NCBI GenBank assembly: GCA_937132065.1 | Contig: CAKZNT010000065.1 | Span: 1 to 33,016 of the forward strand | Direction of reading: 5' to 3' | DNA from: an uncultured Loktanella sp. | Lineage (GTDB): Bacteria; Pseudomonadota; Alphaproteobacteria; Rhodobacterales; Rhodobacteraceae | Length of the DNA stretch: 33,016 bases | Part shown: positions 15,581-23,473 of the stretch, piece after piece | Layout: every line of letters starts with the position of its first letter | Numbering within the stretch: the stretch's first letter is position 1 | Translations under genes and position numbers: made by a program | Notes under the pieces: generated by a model | What the model saw: only the letters and a program-made list of their open reading frames with translations | Database searches by the model: none | What the model was told of the DNA's origin: nothing

Positions 15581-16024
15581 ATGAAATACGCAAAGACAGC
15601 CGAAGCCATTGCCAAGCTCACACCAGAGCAATTCCGCGTCACCCAGCAAAACGGGACAGAACGGGCGGGCACAGGGCCGCTGACAAGCAACAATGAGGTC
15701 GGCATCTATGTTGATATCGTTTCGGGCGAGCCGCTGTTTGCCTCGTCTGACAAGTTTGAGAGCGGATGTGGCTGGCCCAGCTTTACCAAGCCGATCATGT
15801 CCGAGCATGTGACAGAGCATTCCGACGAGGGCTTTGGCATGGTGCGCACCGAAGTGCGTTCCAAGCATGGGGATAGCCACCTTGGTCACGTCTTTACAGA
15901 CGGGCCGCAAGACAAGGGTGGCCTGCGCTACTGCATCAACTCTGCCAGTTTGCGGTTTATTGCAAAGGGCGACATGGAGGCCGAAGGCTACGGCGAATTC
16001 GTAAACCAAGTGGAGGACGTATGA
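15581..16024 (+). CDS. msrB: Peptide-methionine (R)-S-oxide reductase MsrB
   Basis: A 147-residue MsrB that reduces methionine-R-sulfoxide in proteins with thioredoxin. The catalytic cysteine is C118 in [11 protein letters not shown] and the recycling cysteine is C63 in [15 protein letters not shown] (with H103) is also present. The two CxxC zinc pairs of the zinc form are absent, so this is the zinc-free type. An AGAGGGA ribosome-binding site precedes the ATG. It is the first gene of a plus-strand cluster with msrA, a thioredoxin-fold protein and selO. Confidence 0.95.
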   Translation: MKYAKTAEAIAKLTPEQFRVTQQNGTERAGTGPLTSNNEVGIYVDIVSGEPLFASSDKFESGCGWPSFTKPIMSEHVTEHSDEGFGMVRTEVRSKHGDSHLGHVFTDGPQDKGGLRYCINSASLRFIAKGDMEAEGYGEFVNQVEDV

Positions 16025-16528
16025 ATGACGATGCGTGCAATCTTTGCCGGTGGCTGCTTTTGGGGCATGCAAGATCTGATCCGCAAGCGCGCCGGCGTTG
16101 TGTCGACCCGCGTGGGTTACACGGGCGGCGACGTGCCACATGCGACTTACCGCGACCACGGCACACATGCCGAGGGCATCGAGATCGTCTATGATCCTGC
16201 CAAAACAAGCTACCGCGCCTTGCTGGAGTTCTTCTTCCAGATCCACGACCCAACCACGCCGATGCGCCAAGGCAATGATCGCGGGACGTCTTACCGCTCT
16301 GCGATCTACTACCTCGATGAGGCGCAAAAGGCAGAAGCGCTTGATACGATCGCCGATGTCGATGCCTCAGGCATTTGGCCAGGCAAGGTTGTGACAGAAG
16401 TGGAGGCCGCCAGCGATTTCTGGGAGGCCGAGCCAGAGCACCAAGACTATCTGGAGCGCATGCCCAACGGCTATACCTGCCACTTCGTGCGCCCTGACTG
16501 GGTCTTGCCACGGCGCGCCGCACAATAA
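16025..16528 (+). CDS. msrA: Peptide-methionine (S)-S-oxide reductase MsrA
   Basis: A 167-residue MsrA. The active site GGCFWG carries the catalytic C11, and C152 (YTCHF) is the only obvious resolving cysteine. Other family signatures: [19 protein letters not shown]-like [22 protein letters not shown] and [13 protein letters not shown]. The ATG follows the msrB stop with no gap and uses GGAGG inside msrB, 8 bases ahead, so both reductases for the two methionine sulfoxide stereoisomers are made together. Confidence 0.95.
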   Translation: MTMRAIFAGGCFWGMQDLIRKRAGVVSTRVGYTGGDVPHATYRDHGTHAEGIEIVYDPAKTSYRALLEFFFQIHDPTTPMRQGNDRGTSYRSAIYYLDEAQKAEALDTIADVDASGIWPGKVVTEVEAASDFWEAEPEHQDYLERMPNGYTCHFVRPDWVLPRRAAQ

Positions 16529-16611
16529 CCACCACTCGCCCCCGCCGCATCTGTGGCGGGGACATCTCCCCTCATTGGATTTCAGGTAACCGCCTGATGA
16601 AAGGATATGTC

Positions 16612-17112
16612 ATGCAATTTGGAACTTTAAACGGACAAGCCCCCGAACTGCGGGTTGATACATGGATCGACGCAAACGGCGCGCCGATGGACAAACCCCT
16701 GCGGCTTGCCGATATGGGGGACGGCTACAAGGTGATCTACTGCTTTAAGCACGGGTGTCCGAACTGCCACTCTCGCGGTTTCCCGACCCTGAAGTATCTG
16801 AGCGATAACCTGCAAGACAAAGGGTTCTCGTTTGCGGTTATTCAAACCGTGTTTGGGGACAGCAAGGACAATACCGTCGACAAGCTGCGGGTGAACCAAG
16901 AGCAATACGGCCTCAAGCTTCCGTTCGGGCATGACGTGCCATTGGGCAGTGACCGCCACCCGAGCTTCATGGAAGATTACGTGTCAGGCGGCACGCCATG
17001 GTTTACGGTGATCGACCCGCAAGGGGATGTCGTTTACGCTGACTTCAGAATAGACCCCACGCGGTTTATGCAGGCGCTAGGCGCTGATGATGTCGCATTC
17101 GAGCGGAGCTAA
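16612..17112 (+). CDS. Thioredoxin-fold (TlpA/AhpC-like) protein with CPNC motif
   Basis: 166 residues from the ATG at 16612, preceded by AAAGGA six bases upstream; an earlier ATG at 16597 has no good ribosome-binding site. The start VIYCFKHGCPNCHSRGFPTLKYLSD puts the redox pair at C49 and C52 in a thioredoxin/peroxiredoxin-like strand-helix. GTPWFTVIDPQGDVVYADFRID is the conserved cis-proline region. There is no signal peptide, so it is probably cytoplasmic. Placement after msrBA suggests a reductant or sensor role in the same repair system, which is inference. Confidence 0.8.
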   Translation: MQFGTLNGQAPELRVDTWIDANGAPMDKPLRLADMGDGYKVIYCFKHGCPNCHSRGFPTLKYLSDNLQDKGFSFAVIQTVFGDSKDNTVDKLRVNQEQYGLKLPFGHDVPLGSDRHPSFMEDYVSGGTPWFTVIDPQGDVVYADFRIDPTRFMQALGADDVAFERS

Positions 17113-17175
17113 AATAAAGAGGTTGGGGCGCAGAATTGCCCCGACCATCCAACAGGATTTATAAGGACAGGCCTC

Positions 17176-18654
17176 ATGACCAAAGCCCCCCTTTCGTTCG
17201 ATTTTGACAATACCTATGCCCGCGACCTTGACGGGTTTTATGCCGAGTGGAAGGGGGCCGTGGCCCCTGCCCCCAAGGTTGTGATCGCAAATACAGCCCT
17301 TGCGAAAACCCTCGGGCTTGATGGCGATGCGCTTGCGGACGCTGCTCAAATCCTGTCAGGCAGTGTCGCGCCGGATGGGGCGCAGCCCTTGGCGATGGCC
17401 TATGCGGGTCACCAGTTTGGCGGGTTTTCCCCCCAGCTTGGTGATGGCCGCGCCCTGCTTTTGGGCGAGATCATCGGCCCTGACGGCGCGCGCGTGGACA
17501 TCCACCTGAAAGGCTCGGGGCGCACCCCGTTTTCACGCGGCGGTGACGGCAAGGCAGCACTTGGCCCTGTTTTGCGCGAATATTTGATGGGCGAGGCCAT
17601 GCATGCGCTGGGCATCCCGACAACCCGCGCGCTTGGGGCGACCACCACGGGCGAGAACATTGCCCGCGAGGGCATGAAGCAAGGCGCGGTTCTGGCACGG
17701 GTCGCCGCCAGCCATTTGCGCGTGGGCACGTTCCAGTTTTTCGCTGCACGCCATGAAACCGATAAAGTTAGGCAACTGGCTAACTATGCGATTGCGCGCC
17801 ATGACCCTGATCTTGTCGATGCTGATGACAAATATCTGACCTTCTTGAAGCGCGTCAGCGAGCGCCAAGCCGCCTTGCTCGCCAAATGGCTTCAGGTTGG
17901 GTTTGTGCATGGCGTGATGAACACCGACAACATGACAATTTCGGGTGAAACCATTGATTACGGCCCCTGCGCCTTCATCGACAGCTATGATCCGAACGCC
18001 GTGTTTAGTTCGATTGACCGCGACGGGCGCTATGCGTTTGGCAATCAGCCCGTGATGGCCCAATGGAACCTCGCGCGGCTGGCCGAAGCCATGCTGGACC
18101 TCATCGACCCCGAGGATTCCGACAATGCGATCCGCTTGGCGACCAATATCGTGAACGGCTTTGTCCCGACCTACACGGCGATCTGGACCGCAGGCATGCG
18201 CGCCAAAATCGGGCTGACAACCGAAGAGGCCGAAGATGCCGCATTGATCAACGACATGTTCGACGCAATGGAGGGGCAAGGCGTTGATTACACGAACTAT
18301 TTCCGCGCATTGGCGCAGGCCGCTTCGGGTGAAACAGAGGCCGTAACGGCCCCCTTTATCGACCCGACTGCGATCAAGGAATGGCTGGCGAAATGGGCGG
18401 AACGGATCGGGCGGGACGGCACGGATGCGGCCACGCGGATCACGGCGATGAACGCGGTCAACCCGATCTACATTCCGCGCAATCACCTCGTTGAGGCGGC
18501 CCTGCATGCCGCAGAAAACGACAACGACCTCGGCCCGTTCAAGGCGTTCCTCGCGGTGCTCGCAGACCCTTTCACCGCGCGTGACGGCCTCGCGGCCTAT
18601 AGCGCGCCCGACCCTGACGGCGGGGCAAACTTCAAGACGTTCTGCGGAACATAA
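17176..18654 (+). CDS. selO: SelO (YdiU) protein adenylyltransferase
   Basis: A 492-residue pseudokinase-fold enzyme of normal length. Signatures include YAGHQFGGFSPQLGDGRALLLGE, the ATP-binding LKGSGRTPFSRGGDGKAALG (K112), E136-region REYLMGEAMHALGIPTTRAL, the catalytic-loop HGVMNTDNM (245-253) and DYGP at 261-264, and the conserved C-terminal FKTFCGT with its near-terminal cysteine. SelO transfers AMP to Ser/Thr/Tyr of redox proteins and is linked to oxidative stress protection (established for E. coli and human enzymes). It follows the thioredoxin-fold gene by 63 bp with AAGGA ahead of the ATG, and is placed inside a methionine-sulfoxide repair block. Confidence 0.95.
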   Translation: MTKAPLSFDFDNTYARDLDGFYAEWKGAVAPAPKVVIANTALAKTLGLDGDALADAAQILSGSVAPDGAQPLAMAYAGHQFGGFSPQLGDGRALLLGEIIGPDGARVDIHLKGSGRTPFSRGGDGKAALGPVLREYLMGEAMHALGIPTTRALGATTTGENIAREGMKQGAVLARVAASHLRVGTFQFFAARHETDKVRQLANYAIARHDPDLVDADDKYLTFLKRVSERQAALLAKWLQVGFVHGVMNTDNMTISGETIDYGPCAFIDSYDPNAVFSSIDRDGRYAFGNQPVMAQWNLARLAEAMLDLIDPEDSDNAIRLATNIVNGFVPTYTAIWTAGMRAKIGLTTEEAEDAALINDMFDAMEGQGVDYTNYFRALAQAASGETEAVTAPFIDPTAIKEWLAKWAERIGRDGTDAATRITAMNAVNPIYIPRNHLVEAALHAAENDNDLGPFKAFLAVLADPFTARDGLAAYSAPDPDGGANFKTFCGT

Positions 18655-18676
18655 ACTGCGATAAATCGGAGATCAC

Positions 18677-19879
18677 ATGCACCTGCACTTTGACATCTAC
18701 CTACTCGGGTTGCTCGTGTGTGTGTTCGCCTACGCGCTTTTGACCAATGCGATTGCCAAGTCGATCCTGACACTGCCGATCATCTTTATGGGGCTCGGGT
18801 TTCTTGGGGCGCATCAGGTCGAAACGATTGCCGCACCACAATCGCTTGACGCAGGCAAGCGGCTGCTGGCGGAGGTGACGCTTGTGCTTGTGCTCTTCTC
18901 GGACGCGAGCCACGTGCGGTTCATGCGGTTGCGCGAAAATTTCAAACTCCCGCTGCGCATGCTCGTGATCGGGCTGCCGCTCACGGTCGCGCTGGGCACG
19001 CTTGTGGCCTATATTCTGAGCCCCGAAAGCGGGGTGGCGATGGCGCTTTTGACGGCGGCGGTGCTGACCCCGACTGACGCGGCCCTTGGGCAAACGGTGG
19101 TCAGCAGCAAAGACGTGCCAACCCACCTAAGCCAGACGATCAACGTCGAAAGCGGGCTGAACGACGGGCTTGTGCTGCCGTTTGTGTTGCTTGGCGCGAT
19201 CCTTGCCTCGGCGGGGATGGGCACGGTGTCAACGGACGGCTTGGCGCTGAATGCAATCATGCAAGTTGTGCTTGGCCCCTTGGTCGGGATCACCTTCGGC
19301 TGGGGCTTTGCCAAGGCGATGGATGTTGCACAAAGCCGCGACCTGATGGCAGAAGCAGCAGGCGGCGCGGCGTTCCTGACAGTGGCCTTCGCGGCCTACA
19401 TCGGCGCAGAGATCATCGGCGGCAACGGCTTTATCGCCGCGTTTGTCGGGGGCATGACCTTTGGCAATATCTACAAGCACGACATCCATTTTATCTCGGA
19501 ATTCATGGAAGGGGTTGGCGAGTTGCTCACGATGGCCGCCTTCTTTGTGTTCGGGGCGCTTTTGCTGCCAGACGGGTTGACGCATATGACATGGGAGGCG
19601 GTTCTACTGTCGCTGCTGTTCCTCACGGTGGTGCGGATGCTGCCGATCTGGATATCGCTATTGGGCACGGGGCTAGCGGCGCGTGAAAAGCTGTTCTTGG
19701 GCTGGTTCGGGCCGCGCGGGCTGGCCTCGATCCTGTTCACGCTGATCATGATGGACGAATTCGACTTCCCCCGCGAAGAAGAACTGCTCGCCTGTGTCTC
19801 GATGACGGTGTTCTTGTCGATCATCCTGCACGGGGTGACAGCGGCGCCATTGTCCAAGTGGATCGGGCGCAAGACATGA
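18677..19879 (+). CDS. CPA1 family Na+(K+)/H+ antiporter
   Basis: A 400-residue protein with about 11-12 membrane segments. CPA1 markers are LVLFSDASHVRF, LTPTDAALGQTVV (transport-site aspartate), NVESGLNDGLVLPFVLLGA and WFGPRGLASILFTLIM. There is no cytoplasmic RCK/TrkA tail. It exchanges cations for protons at the inner membrane for pH and salt homeostasis, which suits a marine organism. It lies 22 bp after selO and its last bases overlap the next gene (ATGA, 19876-19879). Confidence 0.92.
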   Translation: MHLHFDIYLLGLLVCVFAYALLTNAIAKSILTLPIIFMGLGFLGAHQVETIAAPQSLDAGKRLLAEVTLVLVLFSDASHVRFMRLRENFKLPLRMLVIGLPLTVALGTLVAYILSPESGVAMALLTAAVLTPTDAALGQTVVSSKDVPTHLSQTINVESGLNDGLVLPFVLLGAILASAGMGTVSTDGLALNAIMQVVLGPLVGITFGWGFAKAMDVAQSRDLMAEAAGGAAFLTVAFAAYIGAEIIGGNGFIAAFVGGMTFGNIYKHDIHFISEFMEGVGELLTMAAFFVFGALLLPDGLTHMTWEAVLLSLLFLTVVRMLPIWISLLGTGLAAREKLFLGWFGPRGLASILFTLIMMDEFDFPREEELLACVSMTVFLSIILHGVTAAPLSKWIGRKT

Positions 19880-20361
19880 GCAAAATCGGGTTCGGCGGCG
19901 GCTGCCATTGGTGCACCGAGGCGGTGTTTCAGTCGTTGCGCGGGGTCACATCCGTGCAACAGGGGTTCATCCGGTCAACGGCCCCCAACGACAGCTACTC
20001 CGAGGCGGTGATCGTCACCTTCGACCCTTTGGTCATCCCGCTCGACATCCTGACGCAAGTTCATTTACGCACCCACGCCAGCACGTCCAAACATAAGATG
20101 CGGGGGAAATATCGCTCGGCGGTCTATACGTTTAGCGATGAACAAATGGCCGGGATGCAGGCGCTCATTGGCGCACAACAGGGTGACTTTGATGCGCCGC
20201 TCGTCACACAAACGCTACCGTTTGTTGAGTTCAAGGCCTCGGACGCGCGGTTTCAAAACTACTATGCCACGGACGGCGAGCGCCCGTTTTGCACAACATA
20301 TATCGACCCCAAGCTGACCAAGATCAGGCGCGATTTCGGGGCCTACGCCAAAGCGACTTAA
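19876..20361 (+). CDS. Divergent MsrA homologue with GCHWC active site
   Basis: 161 residues from the ATG at 19876, whose ATGA overlaps the antiporter stop; a start six codons earlier lies inside the antiporter. The MsrA fold is clear (GGCHWCTEAVFQSLRGV, later RGKYRSAVYTF and RFQNYYATDGERPFCTTYIDPKL), but the signature GCFWG is replaced by GCHWC, giving C10 and C13 as a CxxC-like pair. The usual GYTGG motif is also changed to GFIRST. Family members with GCHWC are annotated MsrA; the altered pocket may change substrate or make a disulfide-forming pair. Paired with msrBA 3.4 kb upstream. Confidence 0.85.
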   Translation: MSKIGFGGGCHWCTEAVFQSLRGVTSVQQGFIRSTAPNDSYSEAVIVTFDPLVIPLDILTQVHLRTHASTSKHKMRGKYRSAVYTFSDEQMAGMQALIGAQQGDFDAPLVTQTLPFVEFKASDARFQNYYATDGERPFCTTYIDPKLTKIRRDFGAYAKAT

Positions 20362-20534
20362 GGCTTCTTCATCGCCGCTTTTTCTTCCTTGGTGTAGGGG
20401 TTGTTCCACGCGTTGTTGCTCAGGCGGAGTTCGGGCTTCAATGGCTTGGTCTTGCCCTTGGTCACCTTGCCGCCATTGTCGAGGAACTGCTTGATCAGGT
20501 CGTCGTCGGTGGTGTCTTTTGGAACATGTTTCAT
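20358..20534 (-). CDS. Small 58-residue basic protein, unknown function
   Basis: MKHVPKDTTDDDLIKQFLDN, then NGGKVTKGKTKPLKPELRLS and NNAWNNPYTKEEKAAMKKP. AGGAG sits about 7 bases before the ATG. The start is set by that site and the sharply lysine-rich composition; the longer frame running upstream is a shadow of the nitroreductase gene. It probably overlaps the 3' end of the MsrA-like gene by 4 bp, tail-to-tail. Function unknown; composition suggests a nucleic-acid- or ribosome-associated small protein. Confidence 0.6.
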   Translation of the reverse strand: MKHVPKDTTDDDLIKQFLDNGGKVTKGKTKPLKPELRLSNNAWNNPYTKEEKAAMKKP

Positions 20535-20654
20535 GGCGCGACTCCTAAGGGTTGGCACACCATAGCGCCCAAGGCTGGCAATATCCATGCCCGCAAACCT
20601 TGCCCCAACGGCGCGCAGGCCATATCTCTTTGCTAACCGCGAAAAGGATCGTTC

Positions 20655-21233
20655 ATGCCCGCCAAGAATCAAGCCGCCCTCGACTTTCTTCTCACCCGTA
20701 GATCGCGCCCCGCCAAAACGCTGACGGGACCCGTGCCGACCGAGGCCGAGTTGAACGTGATCCTGACCGCTGCGGCGCGCACGCCAGATCACGGCAAGCT
20801 GGAGCCTTGGCGGTTTATCGTGCTTGAAAAACCCGCATTGGTGCGATTGGCCGAGGCCGTCCCTGCGCGCGGGGCGGCGCTCAATGTCGCACCTGAAAAG
20901 ATCGACAAGGCAATTGCCCAATTCGCAAATGCAGACCTCGCCGTGGCTGTGATTTGCAGCCCCAAGATCTCCGAGAAAGTGCCGCAGATCGAGCAAATCT
21001 ATTCCGCAGGCGCTGTGTGCAATGCGATGGTGAATGCGGCGCTTGCGTCGGGTTGGGGCGCCAATTGGCTCTCGGGCTGGATGAGCCACGACCGCGCGTT
21101 TATCGAGCACGCCTTTGCGCTCGCCCCGTCCGAAACAATCGCGGGGTTCATTCATATCGGCACAGAGACAAGCGCCCCGCCAGAGCGCCCGCGCCCTGAT
21201 CTGGACGCGATCACCACATGGATGCGGACATGA
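20655..21233 (+). CDS. Nitroreductase family FMN oxidoreductase (YdjA-like)
   Basis: A 192-residue single-domain flavoprotein. FMN-binding features are RRSRPAKTLTGP at the N-terminus (RRS phosphate-binding), ARTPDHGKLEPWRFIVLE, SAGAVCNAMVNAALASGWGANWLSGWM and the C-terminal IAGFIHIGT. It reduces nitro or quinone compounds with NAD(P)H; the physiological substrate is unknown. It starts at the ATG 20655 with AAAGGA ahead, divergent from the 58-residue gene, and its stop overlaps the EI24-like gene by 4 bp (ATGA). Confidence 0.9.
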   Translation: MPAKNQAALDFLLTRRSRPAKTLTGPVPTEAELNVILTAAARTPDHGKLEPWRFIVLEKPALVRLAEAVPARGAALNVAPEKIDKAIAQFANADLAVAVICSPKISEKVPQIEQIYSAGAVCNAMVNAALASGWGANWLSGWMSHDRAFIEHAFALAPSETIAGFIHIGTETSAPPERPRPDLDAITTWMRT

Positions 21234-21913
21234 TTTTTACCTCGTTTTTCAAGGCACTCGCCCAATTGCCCGACCCGCGGTTCAGGCGGGTGTTGCTGCT
21301 TGGGATCGGTCTGACAATCGCCCTATTGGTCGGCTCATATGCGGCCCTGCTTTGGGTTATTCAATCGGCAGCCGAGGGTGGCCTGTCGCTGCCTTGGATC
21401 GGCGAAGTCACATGGCTTGGCGATCTTCTTAGCTGGGGATCATTCGGGCTGATGATCCTGCTCTCCATCTTTTTGATGGTTCCCGTGGCTTCGGCCATGA
21501 CGTCGCTATTTCTCGATGATGTGGCGCAGGCCGTGGAAGATGTGCACTATCCGTCCCTGCCCAGTGTGCCGCGCGCCAATTTCTGGGACGGGCTGCGGGA
21601 CACCGTCAACTTTCTCGGGGTGCTGATCGTGGCAAACCTGTTGGCGTTCATTCTCTATGCGCTGCTGCCATTCTTCGCGCTGCCGATCTTCTTTGCGCTC
21701 AACGGGTTTCTGCTGGGGCGGGAGTATTTTCAACTCGCCGCCATGCGCCGCATCGGGCGTGCAGAGGCCAAGATCCTGCGCAAAAAGCATCAGGGTAAAA
21801 TCTGGCTTGCGGGCTGTCTGATGGCGCTGCCGCTCTCGATCCCGCTTGTAAACCTAATCATCCCGATCCTAGGTGCGGCGACCTTTACCCATTTGTTTCA
21901 TCGGTTAAGCTAA
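21230..21913 (+). CDS. EI24 domain-containing membrane protein (CysZ-like)
   Basis: About 227 residues from the ATG at 21230, overlapping the nitroreductase stop. Four or so membrane stretches, with the family traits LDDVAQAVEDVHYP after helix 2, DTVNFLGVLIVANLLAFILYALLPFF, and LNGFLLGREYFQLAAMRRIGRAEAKILR. CysZ proteins are sulfate permeases; the alphaproteobacterial EI24 proteins share the fold but their substrate is not established. The last 29 bp overlap the convergent DUF1467 gene. Confidence 0.85.
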   Translation: MIFTSFFKALAQLPDPRFRRVLLLGIGLTIALLVGSYAALLWVIQSAAEGGLSLPWIGEVTWLGDLLSWGSFGLMILLSIFLMVPVASAMTSLFLDDVAQAVEDVHYPSLPSVPRANFWDGLRDTVNFLGVLIVANLLAFILYALLPFFALPIFFALNGFLLGREYFQLAAMRRIGRAEAKILRKKHQGKIWLAGCLMALPLSIPLVNLIIPILGAATFTHLFHRLS

Positions 21914-22187
21914 CCTCGGGCGTCGACATTCGGTCGAACCAGTCAAGATCGCGCACCGTAATCACCCCCGACAGGATCGTGCCCGCGACGATCGCCCAAA
22001 TACCAAAAGCCCAGATCGTTGTCGTCTTGGCCTTGCCTTTGATGTTGATATTGGCGGGCGCCGATCCATGTGTGCCCGGCACGACCTCGCCCGCCTCTGC
22101 TTGCGTCTGCAAGCCAAGCGGCAAGACAATCAGGAATGTCATGAACCAGATCACGGCGAACAAGACGATTGCGGATGTAATACCCAT
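21885..22187 (-). CDS. DUF1467 family membrane protein
   Basis: A 100-residue protein with two membrane helices (SAIVLFAVIWFMTFLIVLPLGL and TIWAFGIWAIVAGTILSGVITV) around a short polar loop containing PGTHGSAPANINIKGK, the DUF1467 hallmark. Function unknown. It is downstream of methylmalonyl-CoA epimerase (23-bp gap), a pairing I know from other Rhodobacteraceae. Confidence 0.85.
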   Translation of the reverse strand: MGITSAIVLFAVIWFMTFLIVLPLGLQTQAEAGEVVPGTHGSAPANINIKGKAKTTTIWAFGIWAIVAGTILSGVITVRDLDWFDRMSTPEVSLTDETNG

Positions 22188-22210
22188 CTTTTGAGCTTCC
22201 TTCTAATAGC

Positions 22211-22615
22211 TTAAACTTGTTCTAGCTCGACCAGACAGCCCTGAAAGTCCTTGGGGTGCAAAAACAGAACCGGTTTGCCATGCGCGCCGATCTTTGGCTC
22301 GCCCGTGCCCAAAACCCGCGCGCCCTCTGACAACAGATGGTCGCGCGCCGCCAGAATGTCATCCACCTCGTAACAGATGTGATGAATGCCGCCCGCAGGG
22401 TTCTTTTCCAAAAATCCATTGATCGGAGAATCGTCGCCCAGCGGATACAGCAACTCGATCTTGGTGTTTGGCAGCGTGATAAACACGACCGTGACGCCGT
22501 GGTCAGGCTCGTCTTGCGCAGGGCCAACCTCAGCCCCGAGCGTGTTGCGATACTGCGCGCTTGCGGCCTCCAGATCGGGAACGGCAATTGCAACGTGGTT
22601 TAGGCGACCAATCAT
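22211..22615 (-). CDS. mce: Methylmalonyl-CoA epimerase
   Basis: A 134-residue vicinal-oxygen-chelate enzyme starting MIGRLNHVAIAVPDLEAA, with the start set by GGAG 8 bases ahead and by the family N-terminus. Metal ligands: H7 in NHVAIAV, and HHICYEVDD and the final GCLVELEQ (glutamate). It interconverts R- and S-methylmalonyl-CoA for the propionyl-CoA to succinyl-CoA route, which needs the B12-dependent mutase encoded elsewhere. Operon with the DUF1467 gene. Confidence 0.92.
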   Translation of the reverse strand: MIGRLNHVAIAVPDLEAASAQYRNTLGAEVGPAQDEPDHGVTVVFITLPNTKIELLYPLGDDSPINGFLEKNPAGGIHHICYEVDDILAARDHLLSEGARVLGTGEPKIGAHGKPVLFLHPKDFQGCLVELEQV

Positions 22616-22756
22616 GTGAAGCACTCCGGTTTTTAGCGTTGGCACGGTTATGTCGCGCAAATGAGTGGCACGCAACGGTGTGGCTTAACGATAGATTCAC
22701 CAATGGCTGCGCTGAATAGACGCAAGTGCTGCTAATTTTACGCAAGGAGACCGACG

Positions 22757-23473
22757 ATGGACCCGCTCGACGACTTTATGACAACCCGCCCGCCCAGTGC
22801 GCGGCGCCCCCTGCTTGGGCTGACGGTGCTTGTGGTTGAGGATAGCCGCTTTGCCTGCGAGGCGGTGCGGCTGCTGTGCCTGCGCTCTGGCGCGCGGATC
22901 AGACGGGCCGACAGCTTGGAACACGCACATAAACATCTCGGCACGTATCGCCCCTCGGTGTTGATCGTCGATGTCGGGCTGCCTGACGGGTCGGGCCTCG
23001 AACTTATCGCGTCTTGCGTGCAAGCCACACCGCGCATTGACGTCATCTTGGGAACCAGCGGCGATGCAGAGGTAGAATCGGCCGTGCAGGCCGCAGGCGC
23101 AAACGGCTTTATCGCCAAGCCAATCTCGTCGCTGAGCGCGTTCCAGAATGCAATCCTTCAACATCTGCCCCAAGACCGGCAACCCCCGGGGCCACGCCTG
23201 TTGACCGATGAAACCGTGTCGCCCGACATTATCGCCTATCACGACGACCTAAGCCATGTCGCCAATGTCATCGACGGCGACACCAGCACCGAGAACCTTG
23301 GCTATGTGACCCAGTTCCTCAAGGGCGTTGCCCGTTCGGTCGATGATGCGGACCTCGACACCGCAGTTTGCGCCTTGGCGGACAAATTCGCGCGCGGGGC
23401 ATCAACCCCGGACGATGTCATTTCGCTAGGTGCTATGGTGCAGTCACGGCTGTCACAGGTCGGGCCAATCTAG
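22757..23473 (+). CDS. Response regulator receiver protein with short unassigned C-terminus
   Basis: A 238-residue protein. Residues about 20-135 form a receiver domain: acidic pair E28-D29 (LVVEDS), phosphoacceptor D72 (LIVDVGLPDG), T100/S101 and K121 (IAKPIS). The remaining ~100 residues are a helical region (LTDETVSPDIIAYHDDLSHV) with no known output domain, so it may act by protein interaction. No histidine kinase gene is adjacent. AAGGAG lies seven bases before the ATG. Its stop shares a CTAG with the convergent DUF1501 gene. Confidence 0.85.
   Translation: MDPLDDFMTTRPPSARRPLLGLTVLVVEDSRFACEAVRLLCLRSGARIRRADSLEHAHKHLGTYRPSVLIVDVGLPDGSGLELIASCVQATPRIDVILGTSGDAEVESAVQAAGANGFIAKPISSLSAFQNAILQHLPQDRQPPGPRLLTDETVSPDIIAYHDDLSHVANVIDGDTSTENLGYVTQFLKGVARSVDDADLDTAVCALADKFARGASTPDDVISLGAMVQSRLSQVGPI

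Noticed and set aside
17533..18507. 324-residue minus-strand frame opposite selO.
   Set aside because: Antisense shadow; no ribosome-binding site or family features, and selO is unambiguous.
20535..21155. Upstream extension of the 58-residue frame to 265 residues.
   Set aside because: That part is antisense to the nitroreductase gene; only the last 58 residues have a ribosome-binding site and protein-like composition.
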